DNA of 64,000 nucleotides, from NCBI RefSeq assembly GCF_025717605.1, contig NZ_JAJIRQ010000006.1, positions 6,015 to 70,014 on the forward strand. The letters run 5' to 3'. Below, piece by piece: positions 17,533 through 25,793 of the stretch. Origin of the DNA: Paucibacter sp. TC2R-5. Lineage in GTDB: Bacteria; Pseudomonadota; Gammaproteobacteria; Burkholderiales; Burkholderiaceae_C. The notes beneath the pieces were generated by a model. The model was given only the letters and a program-made list of their open reading frames with translations. It searched no databases and was not told the origin of the DNA. How positions within the stretch are numbered: the stretch's first letter is position 1; each line of letters starts with the position of its first letter. Both the position numbers and the translations under genes were made by a program.

Positions 17533-17624
17533 CTTCGCTAGGGGTGCTGATTCATTGCAATTTGAATCGGCTGAGAAAGTCCCTTTGAACCTGATTGAGG
17601 TAATCCTCGCGCAGGGAAGCAAGC
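17533..17624 (+). ncRNA. TPP riboswitch (THI element)
   Basis: The conserved blocks of the thiamin pyrophosphate aptamer are present in order: GGGGTGCT at 17541-17548, a P3 stem pairing GATTCA with TGAATC, CTGAGA at 17571-17576, CCTGAT at 17590-17595, a short GAGG/CCTC stem around TAAT, and the closing GCAGGGAAGCA near 17611-17621. A weak promoter (TACAAT at 17498-17503) lies between the preceding terminator and the aptamer. No intrinsic terminator with a U-tract follows it, so control is more likely at translation. It stands about 80 bases before the TonB-dependent receptor start. Confidence 0.9.
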
Positions 17625-17705
17625 ATCACGGTCCACGTCCTTCTCTCCTTTTCTCATGACGTGAGAGTCCCGTCGTTTGCCGCCCTGTCATCGCTTGCTG
17701 TTCCG

Positions 17706-19859
17706 ATGACAACAACAACTCCAATTTCCAAGAAGTCCTTGCTGGCCGCTGCGGCCGGCCTGATCTGCGGCACTGCCGCGCTGGCGCAAAGCCTGCCCAC
17801 AGTATCTGTTGCCGGTCGCGCTGCCGACACACCCTCGCAAGTCGGGGGTTTCGGTGAAATTCCGGTCGCCAAGCTGCCCCTGCAGCTCAGCCTGATCAGC
17901 AGCGAGCGCCTGCTCGACGCTGGCATTAACGCGCTGTCTGGACTGACCGCGCTGGACGCCAGTGTCGGCGACGCCTATAACGCGGCAGGCTATGTGTCCT
18001 ACCTGAAGATTCGCGGCTTCGACCTCGACAACCGTTTTAACTACCGCCGCGACGGCTTGCCCATCAATGCGGAAACCGCCTTGGCGCTGGGCAACAAGGC
18101 AAGCGTCGAGATTCTCAAGGGCAGCAGCGGCATCCAAGCCGGCACCAGCTCACCCGGCGGCCTGGTCAATATGATCGTCAAACGGCCGACAGCTCAGCCC
18201 ATGACGGTGCTGGGTTTGTCACTCAGCGAGCGCGGCACGACCGAGGCGAGCTTGGACTGGAGCCAACGCTTCGGCGAGGGCCAAGCCTTCGGCCTGCGAG
18301 TCAACGCAGCCGCCGCCGAGCTCAAGCCTCAATTGCGCGACGCCGAGGGCCGCAGCCATTTGCTGGCCATGGCAGGCGACTGGCGCTTGTCGTCTGACAC
18401 CCTGATCGAGGCCGAGTTCGAGCTGAACAAGCAGAGCCAGCCCAGCCAGCCCGGCATGAGCATGCTGGGCGACAAGCTGCCCAGCGCCAAAGACTTCGAT
18501 CCGCGCATCAATCTGAACAATCAAAGCTGGACGCAGCCGGTGGTGTTTGACAACAGCCATGCATCGGTGCGCGTCACGCAAAAGCTCAGCGCCGATTGGC
18601 GCGCGCAGGCGCACTTGGGCGTGCAGCGCCTGAAGACCGATGACAGGCTGGCCTATGCCTATGGCTGCACCGCAGCGGACGGCAACTATTACGCTGATCG
18701 CTACTGCCCCGACGGCAGCTTCGACATGTACGACTTCCGCAGCGAGAACGAGCGCCGCAATAGCGAGGCTCTGGATCTGTCTTTGGCAGGCAAGTTGGCG
18801 ACGGGCAGCATCACTCACCAAATCAGCACCGGCGTCTTGCTCAGCCGCTTCAACAGCCGCTTTCAAAAGCAGGCCTATAACTGGGCCGGCACCGGCACCA
18901 TAGACGGCAAGGCCATCACCATCGCCGACCCCAGCCTCACGGACGAGAACACCAACCGCGACGAGCGCAGCACGGAGTTCTATCTGCGCGACGCCCTCCA
19001 GCTCAGCGCCGACTGGCAAGCCTGGGCCGGCCTGCGCCATACGCGACTGGAGCGCGACAGCGTGCGCACCGATGGATCGCGCGCCACCGGCTACACGCAG
19101 AACATCACCACGCCCTGGCTGGGCCTGAGCTACGCGATCAACAGCCAACTGATGGCCTATACCAGCTGGGGCGAAGGGGTAGAGAGCGAAGTCACACCGA
19201 ACCGCGAACGTTATGGTGACGCTGCCGGCCGTGCCCTGCCCGCCTTGACCAGCCGCCAGGTAGAAATCGGCCTGAAGGCCGGCAGCAACACCGTCGATTG
19301 GTCGCTCAACTGGTTCAACACCAGCCGCCCCAAATGGGCCGATCTGGGCGAATGCTCGGACAGCAAGCCGGGCAGCTGCGTGCGCCGCGCCGATGGCATC
19401 GCTCGCCATCAAGGCCTGGAAGCGCAGGCCGACCTGAAATGGGCCGGCGGTGGCCTGCTGGCCAGCGCGATGCAGCTCAAGGCACGCCGCGAAGACAGCG
19501 CCGAAGCAAGCCTCAACGGCCTGCGGCCCGAGAACGTGGCCGAGCGTAGCCTGCGCCTGCAAGCACGCCAAGATGTCGCCGCCTTGAGTGGCCTGCAACT
19601 GCAAGCCGGACTCGTCTATGAAGGCCCACGCGCGGTGCTTGCAGACAACAGCGTCAGCATCCCTGGCTGGACCCGCCTGGACGCCGGCGCCCGCTTCGAG
19701 CAGGCATTGATGGGCCGGCAGTTGCTGGTGTGGCGAGTCGGTGTCGACAATTTGACCGACAAGCGGGCCTGGAAAGAGTCGCCGTTCCAGTTCGGCCATG
19801 TCTACCTCTACCCGCTGGCGCCAAGAACTTTCCGCGCCAGTTTGGAATACCACTTGTAA
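17706..19859 (+). CDS. TonB-dependent outer-membrane receptor under a TPP riboswitch, 717 aa
   Basis: Outer-membrane, TonB-energised transporter. From ATG 17706 it has a signal peptide ending ALA-Q near residue 28. A plug domain follows with YLKIRGFDLDNRFNYRRDG and ILKGSSGIQAGTSSPGG, then a beta-barrel ending YPLAPRTFRASLEYHL. The overall style is that of siderophore receptors, but the thiamin riboswitch in its leader points to thiamin or a precursor as substrate. A GTG at 17661 in frame is an alternative start that would place 15 residues before the signal peptide, and neither start has a clear Shine-Dalgarno. There is no TonB/ExbBD gene nearby. Confidence 0.88.
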   Translation: MTTTTPISKKSLLAAAAGLICGTAALAQSLPTVSVAGRAADTPSQVGGFGEIPVAKLPLQLSLISSERLLDAGINALSGLTALDASVGDAYNAAGYVSYLKIRGFDLDNRFNYRRDGLPINAETALALGNKASVEILKGSSGIQAGTSSPGGLVNMIVKRPTAQPMTVLGLSLSERGTTEASLDWSQRFGEGQAFGLRVNAAAAELKPQLRDAEGRSHLLAMAGDWRLSSDTLIEAEFELNKQSQPSQPGMSMLGDKLPSAKDFDPRINLNNQSWTQPVVFDNSHASVRVTQKLSADWRAQAHLGVQRLKTDDRLAYAYGCTAADGNYYADRYCPDGSFDMYDFRSENERRNSEALDLSLAGKLATGSITHQISTGVLLSRFNSRFQKQAYNWAGTGTIDGKAITIADPSLTDENTNRDERSTEFYLRDALQLSADWQAWAGLRHTRLERDSVRTDGSRATGYTQNITTPWLGLSYAINSQLMAYTSWGEGVESEVTPNRERYGDAAGRALPALTSRQVEIGLKAGSNTVDWSLNWFNTSRPKWADLGECSDSKPGSCVRRADGIARHQGLEAQADLKWAGGGLLASAMQLKARREDSAEASLNGLRPENVAERSLRLQARQDVAALSGLQLQAGLVYEGPRAVLADNSVSIPGWTRLDAGARFEQALMGRQLLVWRVGVDNLTDKRAWKESPFQFGHVYLYPLAPRTFRASLEYHL

Positions 19860-19883
19860 AGCCTAGGAAAACTGGTCTATAAT
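19854..19883 (+). promoter_or_regulatory. Promoter of the first tRNA-Asn gene
   Basis: A perfect -10 hexamer TATAAT at 19878-19883 lies 12 bases before the mature tRNA 5' end. A -35-like TTGTAA at 19854-19859, spaced 18 bases away, overlaps the receptor's stop codon. The -10 match and position are convincing; the -35 is moderate. Confidence 0.7.
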
Positions 19884-19895
19884 CTGAGGCTCTGT

Positions 19896-19971
19896 TCCTC
19901 GATAGCTCAGTCGGTAGAGCGCCGGACTGTTAATCCGTAGGTCCCTGGTTCGAGCCCAGGTCGAGGAGCCA
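19896..19971 (+). tRNA. tRNA-Asn (anticodon GTT)
   Basis: This 76-nt cloverleaf has a 7-bp acceptor stem (TCCTCGA with TCGAGGA), D-loop sequence AGCTCAGTCGGTAGAGC, anticodon loop CTGTTAA, the T-loop GGTTCGAGCC and an encoded CCA end. Anticodon GTT reads Asn codons AAC and AAT. It is followed by a hairpin terminator. Confidence 0.98.
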
Positions 19972-19981
19972 CAGAAAACGA

Positions 19982-20015
19982 AAAAGCCGCTTGATCGCAA
20001 GGTCAAGCGGCTTTT
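19982..20015 (+). terminator. Terminator between the two tRNA-Asn genes
   Basis: A 13-bp perfect stem (19982-19994 with 20003-20015) with an 8-base loop begins with four A and ends with four T, so it can work in both directions. It lies 10 bases after the first tRNA. Confidence 0.8.
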
Positions 20016-20067
20016 CCCATTTATGTAGGCCTACTCTTTTGAGTCAAGCCTGCTGACACCGAATAAT

Positions 20068-20143
20068 TCCTCGATAGCTCAGTCGGTAGAGCGCCGGACT
20101 GTTAATCCGTAGGTCCCTGGTTCGAGCCCAGGTCGAGGAGCCA
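20068..20143 (+). tRNA. Second, identical tRNA-Asn (anticodon GTT)
   Basis: All 76 bases are identical to the copy at 19896-19971, including the encoded CCA. Flanking sequence is not shared beyond one base on the 5' side, so the duplication is confined to the gene, or the flanks have diverged. A terminator separates the two copies, yet no good promoter is visible directly upstream of this one. Confidence 0.98.
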
Positions 20144-20150
20144 AACTAAA

Positions 20151-20184
20151 CCCCCAGCATCTTCCAAGGTGTTGGGGGTTTTTT
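20151..20184 (+). terminator. Terminator after the second tRNA-Asn
   Basis: CCCCCAGCA at 20151-20159 pairs with TGTTGGGGG at 20170-20178 (one G-T pair) around a 10-base loop, followed by six T. Confidence 0.88.
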
Positions 20185-20220
20185 CATAGCCGCTCGCTTT
20201 TCCTATTACGGCCCACCTTC

Positions 20221-20610
20221 ATGAAACCACTGATCCGACTCTTCTTCAGAACCTTGCGCATCGTGCTCGGCCCCGTCATGCTGCTGAAAGAGCGCTTGGC
20301 CCGCCCGGCACCCATGAAGCGCAGCGCCGAGGCCCAAGCCAAGGTCGATCAGCAATGCGCCAGCCTGGCCTTGTATCAATTCAAGACCTGCCCCTTCTGC
20401 ATCAAGGTTCGGCAAGAAATCCACGCGCTGGCTTTGCCTATCGCTCAATTGGACGCTCAGCACGACGAAGGCAATAAAGCCACGCTGATGCAGGGTTCGG
20501 GTGCCAGCAAGGTGCCCTGCTTGAAGATCACCGAAGCCGATGGCTCGGTGCAATGGCTGGGCGAATCCGGCGCCATCATTGCTTACTTGCGGGGACGCTT
20601 CGCGGGCTAA
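20221..20610 (+). CDS. Glutaredoxin-like protein with N-terminal hydrophobic anchor, 129 aa
   Basis: Thioredoxin-fold protein of the glutaredoxin/GST N-terminal class. The redox motif is CPFC in LYQFKTCPFCIKVRQEI, and the cis-proline region is SKVPCLKI, followed by GESGAIIAYLRGRF. About 45 residues precede the fold and contain a hydrophobic, arginine-rich stretch (LIRLFFRTLRIVLGPVMLL) that could attach it to the membrane. Target proteins are unknown. It stands alone between the tRNA terminator and murQ. Confidence 0.88.
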   Translation: MKPLIRLFFRTLRIVLGPVMLLKERLARPAPMKRSAEAQAKVDQQCASLALYQFKTCPFCIKVRQEIHALALPIAQLDAQHDEGNKATLMQGSGASKVPCLKITEADGSVQWLGESGAIIAYLRGRFAG

Positions 20611-20717
20611 AGCCCGCTCAGCGACACAATTACCTGCCGTTATGGCCAACACGCCGCTCGTGATTGGCACAAATGCAGCTTGGCCCTTAGAGTGTCACGA
20701 GACTCCGGGGCCACCTC

Positions 20718-21620
20718 ATGCTCAAGACCGAATCTCCCAGCAGCTCGCATCCAGAGTTGGATCAGTACGCGCTGCCTGAGCTGATTTCCTGCTTCATCGA
20801 GGATCAGACCGACGCCGTCAATGCGGTGCGGCTGGCCGCACCTCAACTGGCGCGCGCCGTCGCCGAGGCCTTGCCGCGCATACAGGCCGGCGGCCGCTTG
20901 ATTTATGTCGGCGCCGGCACATCCGGGCGCCTGGGCGTGCTGGACAGCGTCGAGTTGCACCCGACTTTTTCCTGGCCCCATGAGCGCGCACTGGCTTTAC
21001 TGGCGGGCGGCCCCTCGGCCATGTTTGTGGCGGTCGAGGGCGCCGAAGATGATGAGCCCCAAGGCGCGCTAGACCTGCGCGCACTTCAACCCAGGGCCAA
21101 CGACGTGGTTTTGCTGCTGGCAGCCTCGGGCGCCACGCCCTATGTGCTGGGCGCGCTGCGCGAGGCCCGCCACGCCGGCGCCTTGACCCTGGGTTTTGCC
21201 AACAATCCGAATGCGCCAGTGGCCGAGTTGGCCGACATCGGCATCACCCTGGACACCGGCCCGGAAGTCATTTCGGGCAGCACGCGGCTGAAAGCCGGCA
21301 GCGCGCAAAAGATGGCGCTGAACACCTTTTCCAGCGCCTTGATGGTCAAACTGAACAAGGTCTACGGCAATCTGATGGTGGACCTCAAGGCCAGTAACGC
21401 CAAACTTGTGCGGCGTGCGCTGGCCATGACGATGCAGGCCGGCGCGGCCGATGAGGCGAGCGCGCGGGCCATGCTTGAGGCCTGCGGCAATCACGTGAAG
21501 CTGGCCGTCGTCGCGCTGCGGCTGCAGCTGCCTGTCGAGCAAGCGCGAATCGCGCTGGAACAGGCCGACAGCAACGTCAGGCAGGCGCTCGCAGGGGGCA
21601 AGGCCAGCACGCTGGCTTGA
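20718..21620 (+). CDS. murQ: N-acetylmuramic acid 6-phosphate etherase, 300 aa
   Basis: Cytoplasmic etherase that converts MurNAc-6-phosphate to GlcNAc-6-phosphate and D-lactate. SIS-domain motifs are clear: VGAGTSGRLGVLDSVELHP, the block around GAEDDEPQGA, and STRLKAGSAQKMALNTFSS followed by GNLMVDLKASNAKL, close to E. coli MurQ. The C-terminal helices carry a HVKLAVVALRLQLPVEQAR segment. It is the first gene of a same-strand run with a DUF5009 membrane protein and an amino-sugar kinase, which fits MurNAc recovery from peptidoglycan. A TTGA tetranucleotide occurs four times at the stop (21617-21632). No AnmK is present in the window. Confidence 0.96.
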   Translation: MLKTESPSSSHPELDQYALPELISCFIEDQTDAVNAVRLAAPQLARAVAEALPRIQAGGRLIYVGAGTSGRLGVLDSVELHPTFSWPHERALALLAGGPSAMFVAVEGAEDDEPQGALDLRALQPRANDVVLLLAASGATPYVLGALREARHAGALTLGFANNPNAPVAELADIGITLDTGPEVISGSTRLKAGSAQKMALNTFSSALMVKLNKVYGNLMVDLKASNAKLVRRALAMTMQAGAADEASARAMLEACGNHVKLAVVALRLQLPVEQARIALEQADSNVRQALAGGKASTLA

Positions 21621-21669
21621 TTGATTGATTGAATATGCAAGAACCCCGGCGTGAGCAAGCAGGGCCGCC

Positions 21670-22803
21670 ATGAAGCAACGCCTGCTCTCGCTGGACGCCT
21701 TCAGAGGCTTCACCATCGCCGCCATGCTGCTGGTCAACAACCCCGGTGACTGGGCGCATCTCTACCCCTCTTTGGCCCACGCCAAATGGCACGGCTGGAC
21801 CTTCACCGACTGGGTCTTCCCTTTTTTCGTGTTCATCTGCGGTAACTCGATGAGCATCAGCCTGACTCGACGCATCGAGCTCGGCGACGAGAAACTGCTC
21901 TTGCTGCGGCAAACCGCGCGTCGCGCGCTGCTCATCATCGCCCTGGGCCTGCTGCTCAACTTCATCCCGAGCTTCAGTTTGAGTGAACTGCGCATTCCCG
22001 GCGTCTTGCAGCGTTTGGGCTTGTGCACCTTGCTGGCGGCTCCGATCGTCTTGTGGTGTGGCTGGCGGGCCCAGCTGTGGTGGGCCGTCGGCCTGCTGGT
22101 CGGCTATAGCCTGATACAGCTTTACGTGCCGGTGCCGGACGCACAGGGCATCTGGCACCGCGGCTCGCTACTGCCGGGCGAAGACGTCGGCGCCTGGCTT
22201 GACCGCGCGCTGCTGGACGGGCACTTGTGGCAGCACAGCAAGACCTGGGACCCCGAGGGCTTGCTATCGACGCTGCCCGCGCTGGCAGGATTGTTGGCCG
22301 GCGCCTTGACCGGCCAATGGCTATTGAGCAAGCGCGAGCCGAGTGAAAAGCCGCAAGGCTTGATGGTGGCGGGCCTTGCCTGCCTTGGCTTGGGCGAATT
22401 GCTGAACGTCTGGCTGATGCCGATCAACAAGAGCCTTTGGACGCCGTCTTACGCAGTCGCGATGACGGGATGGGCCTTGCTCATCTTCGTGGTTTTCTAC
22501 TGGCTGCTGGACGCCATGCCCAGCGCTCGTTGGCGCAGTTGCTTGAGTCGAGGCGCCCGCCCGCTGCTGATGTTGGGCATGAATGCCTTGTTCATCTTTA
22601 CCCTGTCGGGCCTGCTGGCCAAGCTGCTGGGACACTGGCAGCTCAGCAAGGCTCAGACGCTGAAGGCTTGGCTCTACGGCCCTATATTGGCGCTCGAAAT
22701 GCGCCCCGAGAACGCCTCGCTGCTCTATGCGCTAGCCTTCACGGCAGTGCTCTGGCTGATGGCTTGGGCGCTCTGGGCGCGGCGCTGCTTTATCAAGATC
22801 TAG
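21670..22803 (+). CDS. DUF5009/NagX-like multi-pass membrane protein, possible amino-sugar transporter, 377 aa
   Basis: Inner-membrane protein with about ten hydrophobic helices, related to heparan-alpha-glucosaminide N-acetyltransferase and bacterial NagX/DUF5009 proteins. The N-terminal family signature is SLDAFRGFTIAAMLLVNNPG, followed by WTFTDWVFPFFVFICGNSM. It lies between murQ and a MurNAc/GlcNAc-type kinase. From memory, Tannerella forsythia has a murT-murK-murQ set whose MurT imports MurNAc through the inner membrane, and this protein may fill the same place. Acetyl transfer and transport cannot be separated from sequence alone. Confidence 0.82.
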   Translation: MKQRLLSLDAFRGFTIAAMLLVNNPGDWAHLYPSLAHAKWHGWTFTDWVFPFFVFICGNSMSISLTRRIELGDEKLLLLRQTARRALLIIALGLLLNFIPSFSLSELRIPGVLQRLGLCTLLAAPIVLWCGWRAQLWWAVGLLVGYSLIQLYVPVPDAQGIWHRGSLLPGEDVGAWLDRALLDGHLWQHSKTWDPEGLLSTLPALAGLLAGALTGQWLLSKREPSEKPQGLMVAGLACLGLGELLNVWLMPINKSLWTPSYAVAMTGWALLIFVVFYWLLDAMPSARWRSCLSRGARPLLMLGMNALFIFTLSGLLAKLLGHWQLSKAQTLKAWLYGPILALEMRPENASLLYALAFTAVLWLMAWALWARRCFIKI

Positions 22804-22925
22804 CTGTAGTGCTGCACCTGGCCCCACCCGGCAAGGCACTGAAACTCCGGCCCATTCTGAAAAGTTATGCCTTGCGCCCGCATTGACATTTGCTTGCTCA
22901 GCACGCCAGCCCTAGGCTGACGGCC

Positions 22926-23891
22926 ATGAATGTCGCCCCTGCCCAGTTGTCAAAAACAGCCCCGCCAACAAGTTTGGGGCTGGGCATTGATGCTGGCGGC
23001 ACGCAGACCCGCTGGGCGCTGGCCCGTGCCGGCAAGGTGTTGGCGCAAGGCGAGGTAGCCGGCCTGAGCGGCTTGCAAATGGCGGACGAGGGCGGCCGTG
23101 CCGAGTTGCGCTGCACCTTGGCTGCGCTGGCGGCTGCACTTCAACCCTACGGCCCAATAGGCGCCATCCACGCCGGCATCACCGGTTTGCCGGACAGCGA
23201 TCTGCAAGGCATCGCCGAGATGAAATGCTTGTTGGCCCAGAGCTTGGCGATGACACCGCAAGCGATCCATTGCCGCAGCGACATCCGACTAGCTTGGCAC
23301 GCCGCCTTCAGCAACAAGGCTGGCGGCTATTTGATTTATGCCGGCACTGGTTCGGTGGCCGCCTTTGTCGACTCGGAAGATCGGCTGCACCGGGCCGGTG
23401 GACGCGGCCTGCTGCTCGGGGACGAAGGCAGCGGCGGCTGGATAGCCGCCCAAGCCCTTGCCCAGGTCTGGCGCATGGAAGACGCCGCACCGGGCAGCGC
23501 CATGGCCGAGTCGGCGATGGCGCGTGCCTTGTTTGCGGCCATGGGCAGCAGCGACTGGACCAGCACCCGTGCCTATGTCTACAAAGGCTCACGCGGCCAG
23601 CTTGGTCAACTGGCCCTGGCCGTTGCCGCCAGCGCGCAGGAGGACCCGCGTGCAGCTGCGCTGCTGCGCCGCGCCGGCCAAGAGTTGGCTCGCTTGGCTG
23701 AGGCGATGGTGCAACGCTTCGGCCCGCGCCCTATCGTGCTGGCAGGGCGCGCGCTGACGCTTAGCCCGCTGATCGAACACAGTCTGCGCCAGCATCTGAA
23801 TAAGGCGCTGGGCCCGGCGGCCGACATTCAGCTGCAACAATTACAGCCGCAAAGACAGGCGGCGCTGGCCGCCGCCCTTGCGGCCCCTTGA
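22926..23891 (+). CDS. BadF/BadG-family amino-sugar kinase (GlcNAc/MurNAc kinase-like), 321 aa
   Basis: ASKHA-fold kinase. The phosphate-1 motif is LGIDAGGTQTRWALA, the phosphate-2 region is YAGTGSVAAF, and GDEGSGGWIAAQAL is typical of the BadF/NagK branch. MurK of Clostridium acetobutylicum, a MurNAc/GlcNAc kinase, is in this family. With murQ two genes upstream the likely reaction is MurNAc to MurNAc-6-phosphate, the substrate of MurQ. The start at 22926 is chosen because the upstream in-frame part (from 22890) lacks family character. The stop almost touches the next gene. Confidence 0.86.
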   Translation: MNVAPAQLSKTAPPTSLGLGIDAGGTQTRWALARAGKVLAQGEVAGLSGLQMADEGGRAELRCTLAALAAALQPYGPIGAIHAGITGLPDSDLQGIAEMKCLLAQSLAMTPQAIHCRSDIRLAWHAAFSNKAGGYLIYAGTGSVAAFVDSEDRLHRAGGRGLLLGDEGSGGWIAAQALAQVWRMEDAAPGSAMAESAMARALFAAMGSSDWTSTRAYVYKGSRGQLGQLALAVAASAQEDPRAAALLRRAGQELARLAEAMVQRFGPRPIVLAGRALTLSPLIEHSLRQHLNKALGPAADIQLQQLQPQRQAALAAALAAP

Positions 23892-23908
23892 AACTCTGCC
23901 TCCAAGCC

Positions 23909-24769
23909 ATGCCAAAAACCCTGCACTCAAAGTCCCTGCTGGCCCTCACATTGGCGCTGCTGCTCAGCGCCTGTGCCACCACGCCCGGCGGCCCCCACAT
24001 CGACCGCAGCTACAGCTCGGACAACCAAGACAGCCGGGCACTCTTTCTGGTCCTGCACTACACCGTGCTGGACTGGGAGAAATCACTGCGCGTGCTGACG
24101 AAAGGCGGCCAGGTCAGCAGCCATTACCTGGTGCGCGATGAGCCCGCGCGCAGCTATTTGCTGGTCGACGAGAACCGCCGCGCCTGGCACGCAGGCCCCA
24201 GCTTCTGGGCCGGCCACACCCAGCTGAATTCCTCCTCCATCGGTATCGAAATCGTCAACGCCGGCTATGTGGACACACCCGCCGGTCGGGTTTATGCAGA
24301 CTTCCCCGAGCAGCAGGTGCAGGAAGTGATTCGGCTGGTCAGGGACATCGTGGCTCGCCACCAGATCCGCCCCGAGCGCATCATCGGCCACGCCGATATC
24401 GCCCCTGGCCGCAAGCAAGACCCCGGCCCTAAGTTCCCCTGGAAGCGCCTGGCCGACGAAGGCATCATCCCGTGGCCGGATCTGGCGCAGGTGAAAGACA
24501 AGATCGCGCTGTTCGAAAGCCTGCCGCCGGGCGCGGCTTGGTTCCAAGACAAGCTCGCCCGGGTTGGCTACAAGCTGGCGCTCACCGGCGAATTTGATCA
24601 AGCGACCAAGGATGTGATCTCGACTTTTCAGATGAAATACCGCGCTAGCGATTACAGCGGCACGCCCGACGCCGAAACCGCCGCGCTGCTGGAGGTGATG
24701 CTGAGCCCGAACGGCATGTTGCTGAACACGCCGACTCAAGGCGCCAAGCCCTACACCCCGCGCTGGTAG
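23909..24769 (+). CDS. amiD: N-acetylmuramoyl-L-alanine amidase, AmiD-like lipoprotein, 286 aa
   Basis: Zinc amidase that cuts the MurNAc-L-Ala bond. A lipoprotein signal ends LLLSAC (Cys22; next residue Ala, which favours the outer membrane). Zinc ligands are His50 (LVLHYT), His161 (IIGHADIAPGRK) and Asp171 (KQDPGPKFPW), and the catalytic-region block IGIEIVNAG is present. A peptidoglycan-binding domain lies at about residues 205-260. A TTG at 23888 in frame is a possible earlier start overlapping the kinase stop, but ATG 23909 gives a normal lipoprotein signal. It should release sugars or peptides from exogenous or own peptidoglycan fragments in the periplasm. Confidence 0.92.
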   Translation: MPKTLHSKSLLALTLALLLSACATTPGGPHIDRSYSSDNQDSRALFLVLHYTVLDWEKSLRVLTKGGQVSSHYLVRDEPARSYLLVDENRRAWHAGPSFWAGHTQLNSSSIGIEIVNAGYVDTPAGRVYADFPEQQVQEVIRLVRDIVARHQIRPERIIGHADIAPGRKQDPGPKFPWKRLADEGIIPWPDLAQVKDKIALFESLPPGAAWFQDKLARVGYKLALTGEFDQATKDVISTFQMKYRASDYSGTPDAETAALLEVMLSPNGMLLNTPTQGAKPYTPRW

Positions 24770-24782
24770 ACGCTTAAGCACC

Positions 24783-25793
24783 ATGTTCGCCTTCATACTC
24801 AAACGACTAGCCGCTCTGCTGCCTACGCTGCTCGGCATCACGCTGGTTTCTTTCGGCTTGATCCGGCTGATCCCAGGCGACCCGATCGAGGTGATGATGG
24901 GCGAACGCAGCCTTGAGCCCGAGGCCCACGCCGCGCTGGTCAAGCAAATGGGGCTGGACCAATCTTTGCCCGCTCAGTATTGGGATTACGTCAGCAAGCT
25001 GGCGCAGGGCGATCTGGGGCAATCGCTGGTCAGCCGCGAATCGGTGGCGAGCGAGTTCGCCACGCTGTTCCCGGCCACCGTGGAGTTGGCGGTGGCCGCG
25101 CTGCTGATGGCCGTGACACTGGGTCTGCTGCTGGGCGTGCTGGCCGGGCTCAAACGGGGCTCCTGGCTGGACCAAGGCGTGATGGGCGTGGCGACGGTGG
25201 GCTACTCGATGCCAGTGTTCTGGTGGGGGCTGATTCTGATCATGTTCTTCTCGGTGCAAATGAGCTGGACGCCGATCTCCGGGCGCATCGGCATCGAGTT
25301 CGAGGTAGTGCCCATCAGCGGCTTCATGTTGTTCGACGCCTGGGTCTCGGAGGAAGCCGGCGCCTTTCGTTCGGCCTGCTTGCATCTGCTGCTGCCGGCG
25401 CTGGTGCTGGGCACCAGCACCATGGCAGTGGTGGCGCGCATGACGCGCTCGTCGATGCTGGAGGTGCTGCGCGAGGACTACATCCGCGCTGCCCGCGCCA
25501 AGGGCCTGTCACCGGCGCGCGTCATCTTCGTCCACGCGCTGCGCAATGCCTTGATCCCGGTGCTGACCGTGATCGGCATGCAGGCCGGCAGCCTGCTGGC
25601 CGGTGCGGTGCTGACCGAGACGATCTTTTCCTGGCCCGGCATAGGCAAATGGCTGATCGATTCGATTGCCAGGCGCGACTATCCCGTCGTGCAAGCCGGC
25701 ATCTTGATTTCTGCGCTGAGCTTCATCCTCGTCAACCTAGGCGTCGATCTGCTCTACGGCGTACTCAACCCGCGCATCCGCGCCTCGCATTGA
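24783..25793 (+). CDS. dppB: Dipeptide/oligopeptide ABC transporter permease, DppB type, 336 aa
   Basis: Inner-membrane subunit with six expected helices. The N-terminus ILKRLAALLPTLLGITLVSF and GDPIEVMMGE are typical of DppB/GsiC. The EAA loop that contacts the ATPases is around DYIRAARAKGLSPARVIFVH, followed by IGKWLIDSIARRDYPVVQAG. It starts 13 bases after amiD and overlaps the next permease by one base (TGATG), so it belongs to the same transcript as the amidase. That link suggests peptides from peptidoglycan as cargo. Confidence 0.94.
   Translation: MFAFILKRLAALLPTLLGITLVSFGLIRLIPGDPIEVMMGERSLEPEAHAALVKQMGLDQSLPAQYWDYVSKLAQGDLGQSLVSRESVASEFATLFPATVELAVAALLMAVTLGLLLGVLAGLKRGSWLDQGVMGVATVGYSMPVFWWGLILIMFFSVQMSWTPISGRIGIEFEVVPISGFMLFDAWVSEEAGAFRSACLHLLLPALVLGTSTMAVVARMTRSSMLEVLREDYIRAARAKGLSPARVIFVHALRNALIPVLTVIGMQAGSLLAGAVLTETIFSWPGIGKWLIDSIARRDYPVVQAGILISALSFILVNLGVDLLYGVLNPRIRASH

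Noticed and set aside
18219-19853. 544-codon open frame antisense to the TPP-controlled receptor
   Set aside because: No domain or ribosome site; the sense frame has signal peptide, plug and barrel signatures.
24980-25792. In-frame extension that would make DppC 580 residues long
   Set aside because: It runs through dppB in another frame; the ATG overlapping the dppB stop gives a normal-length permease.
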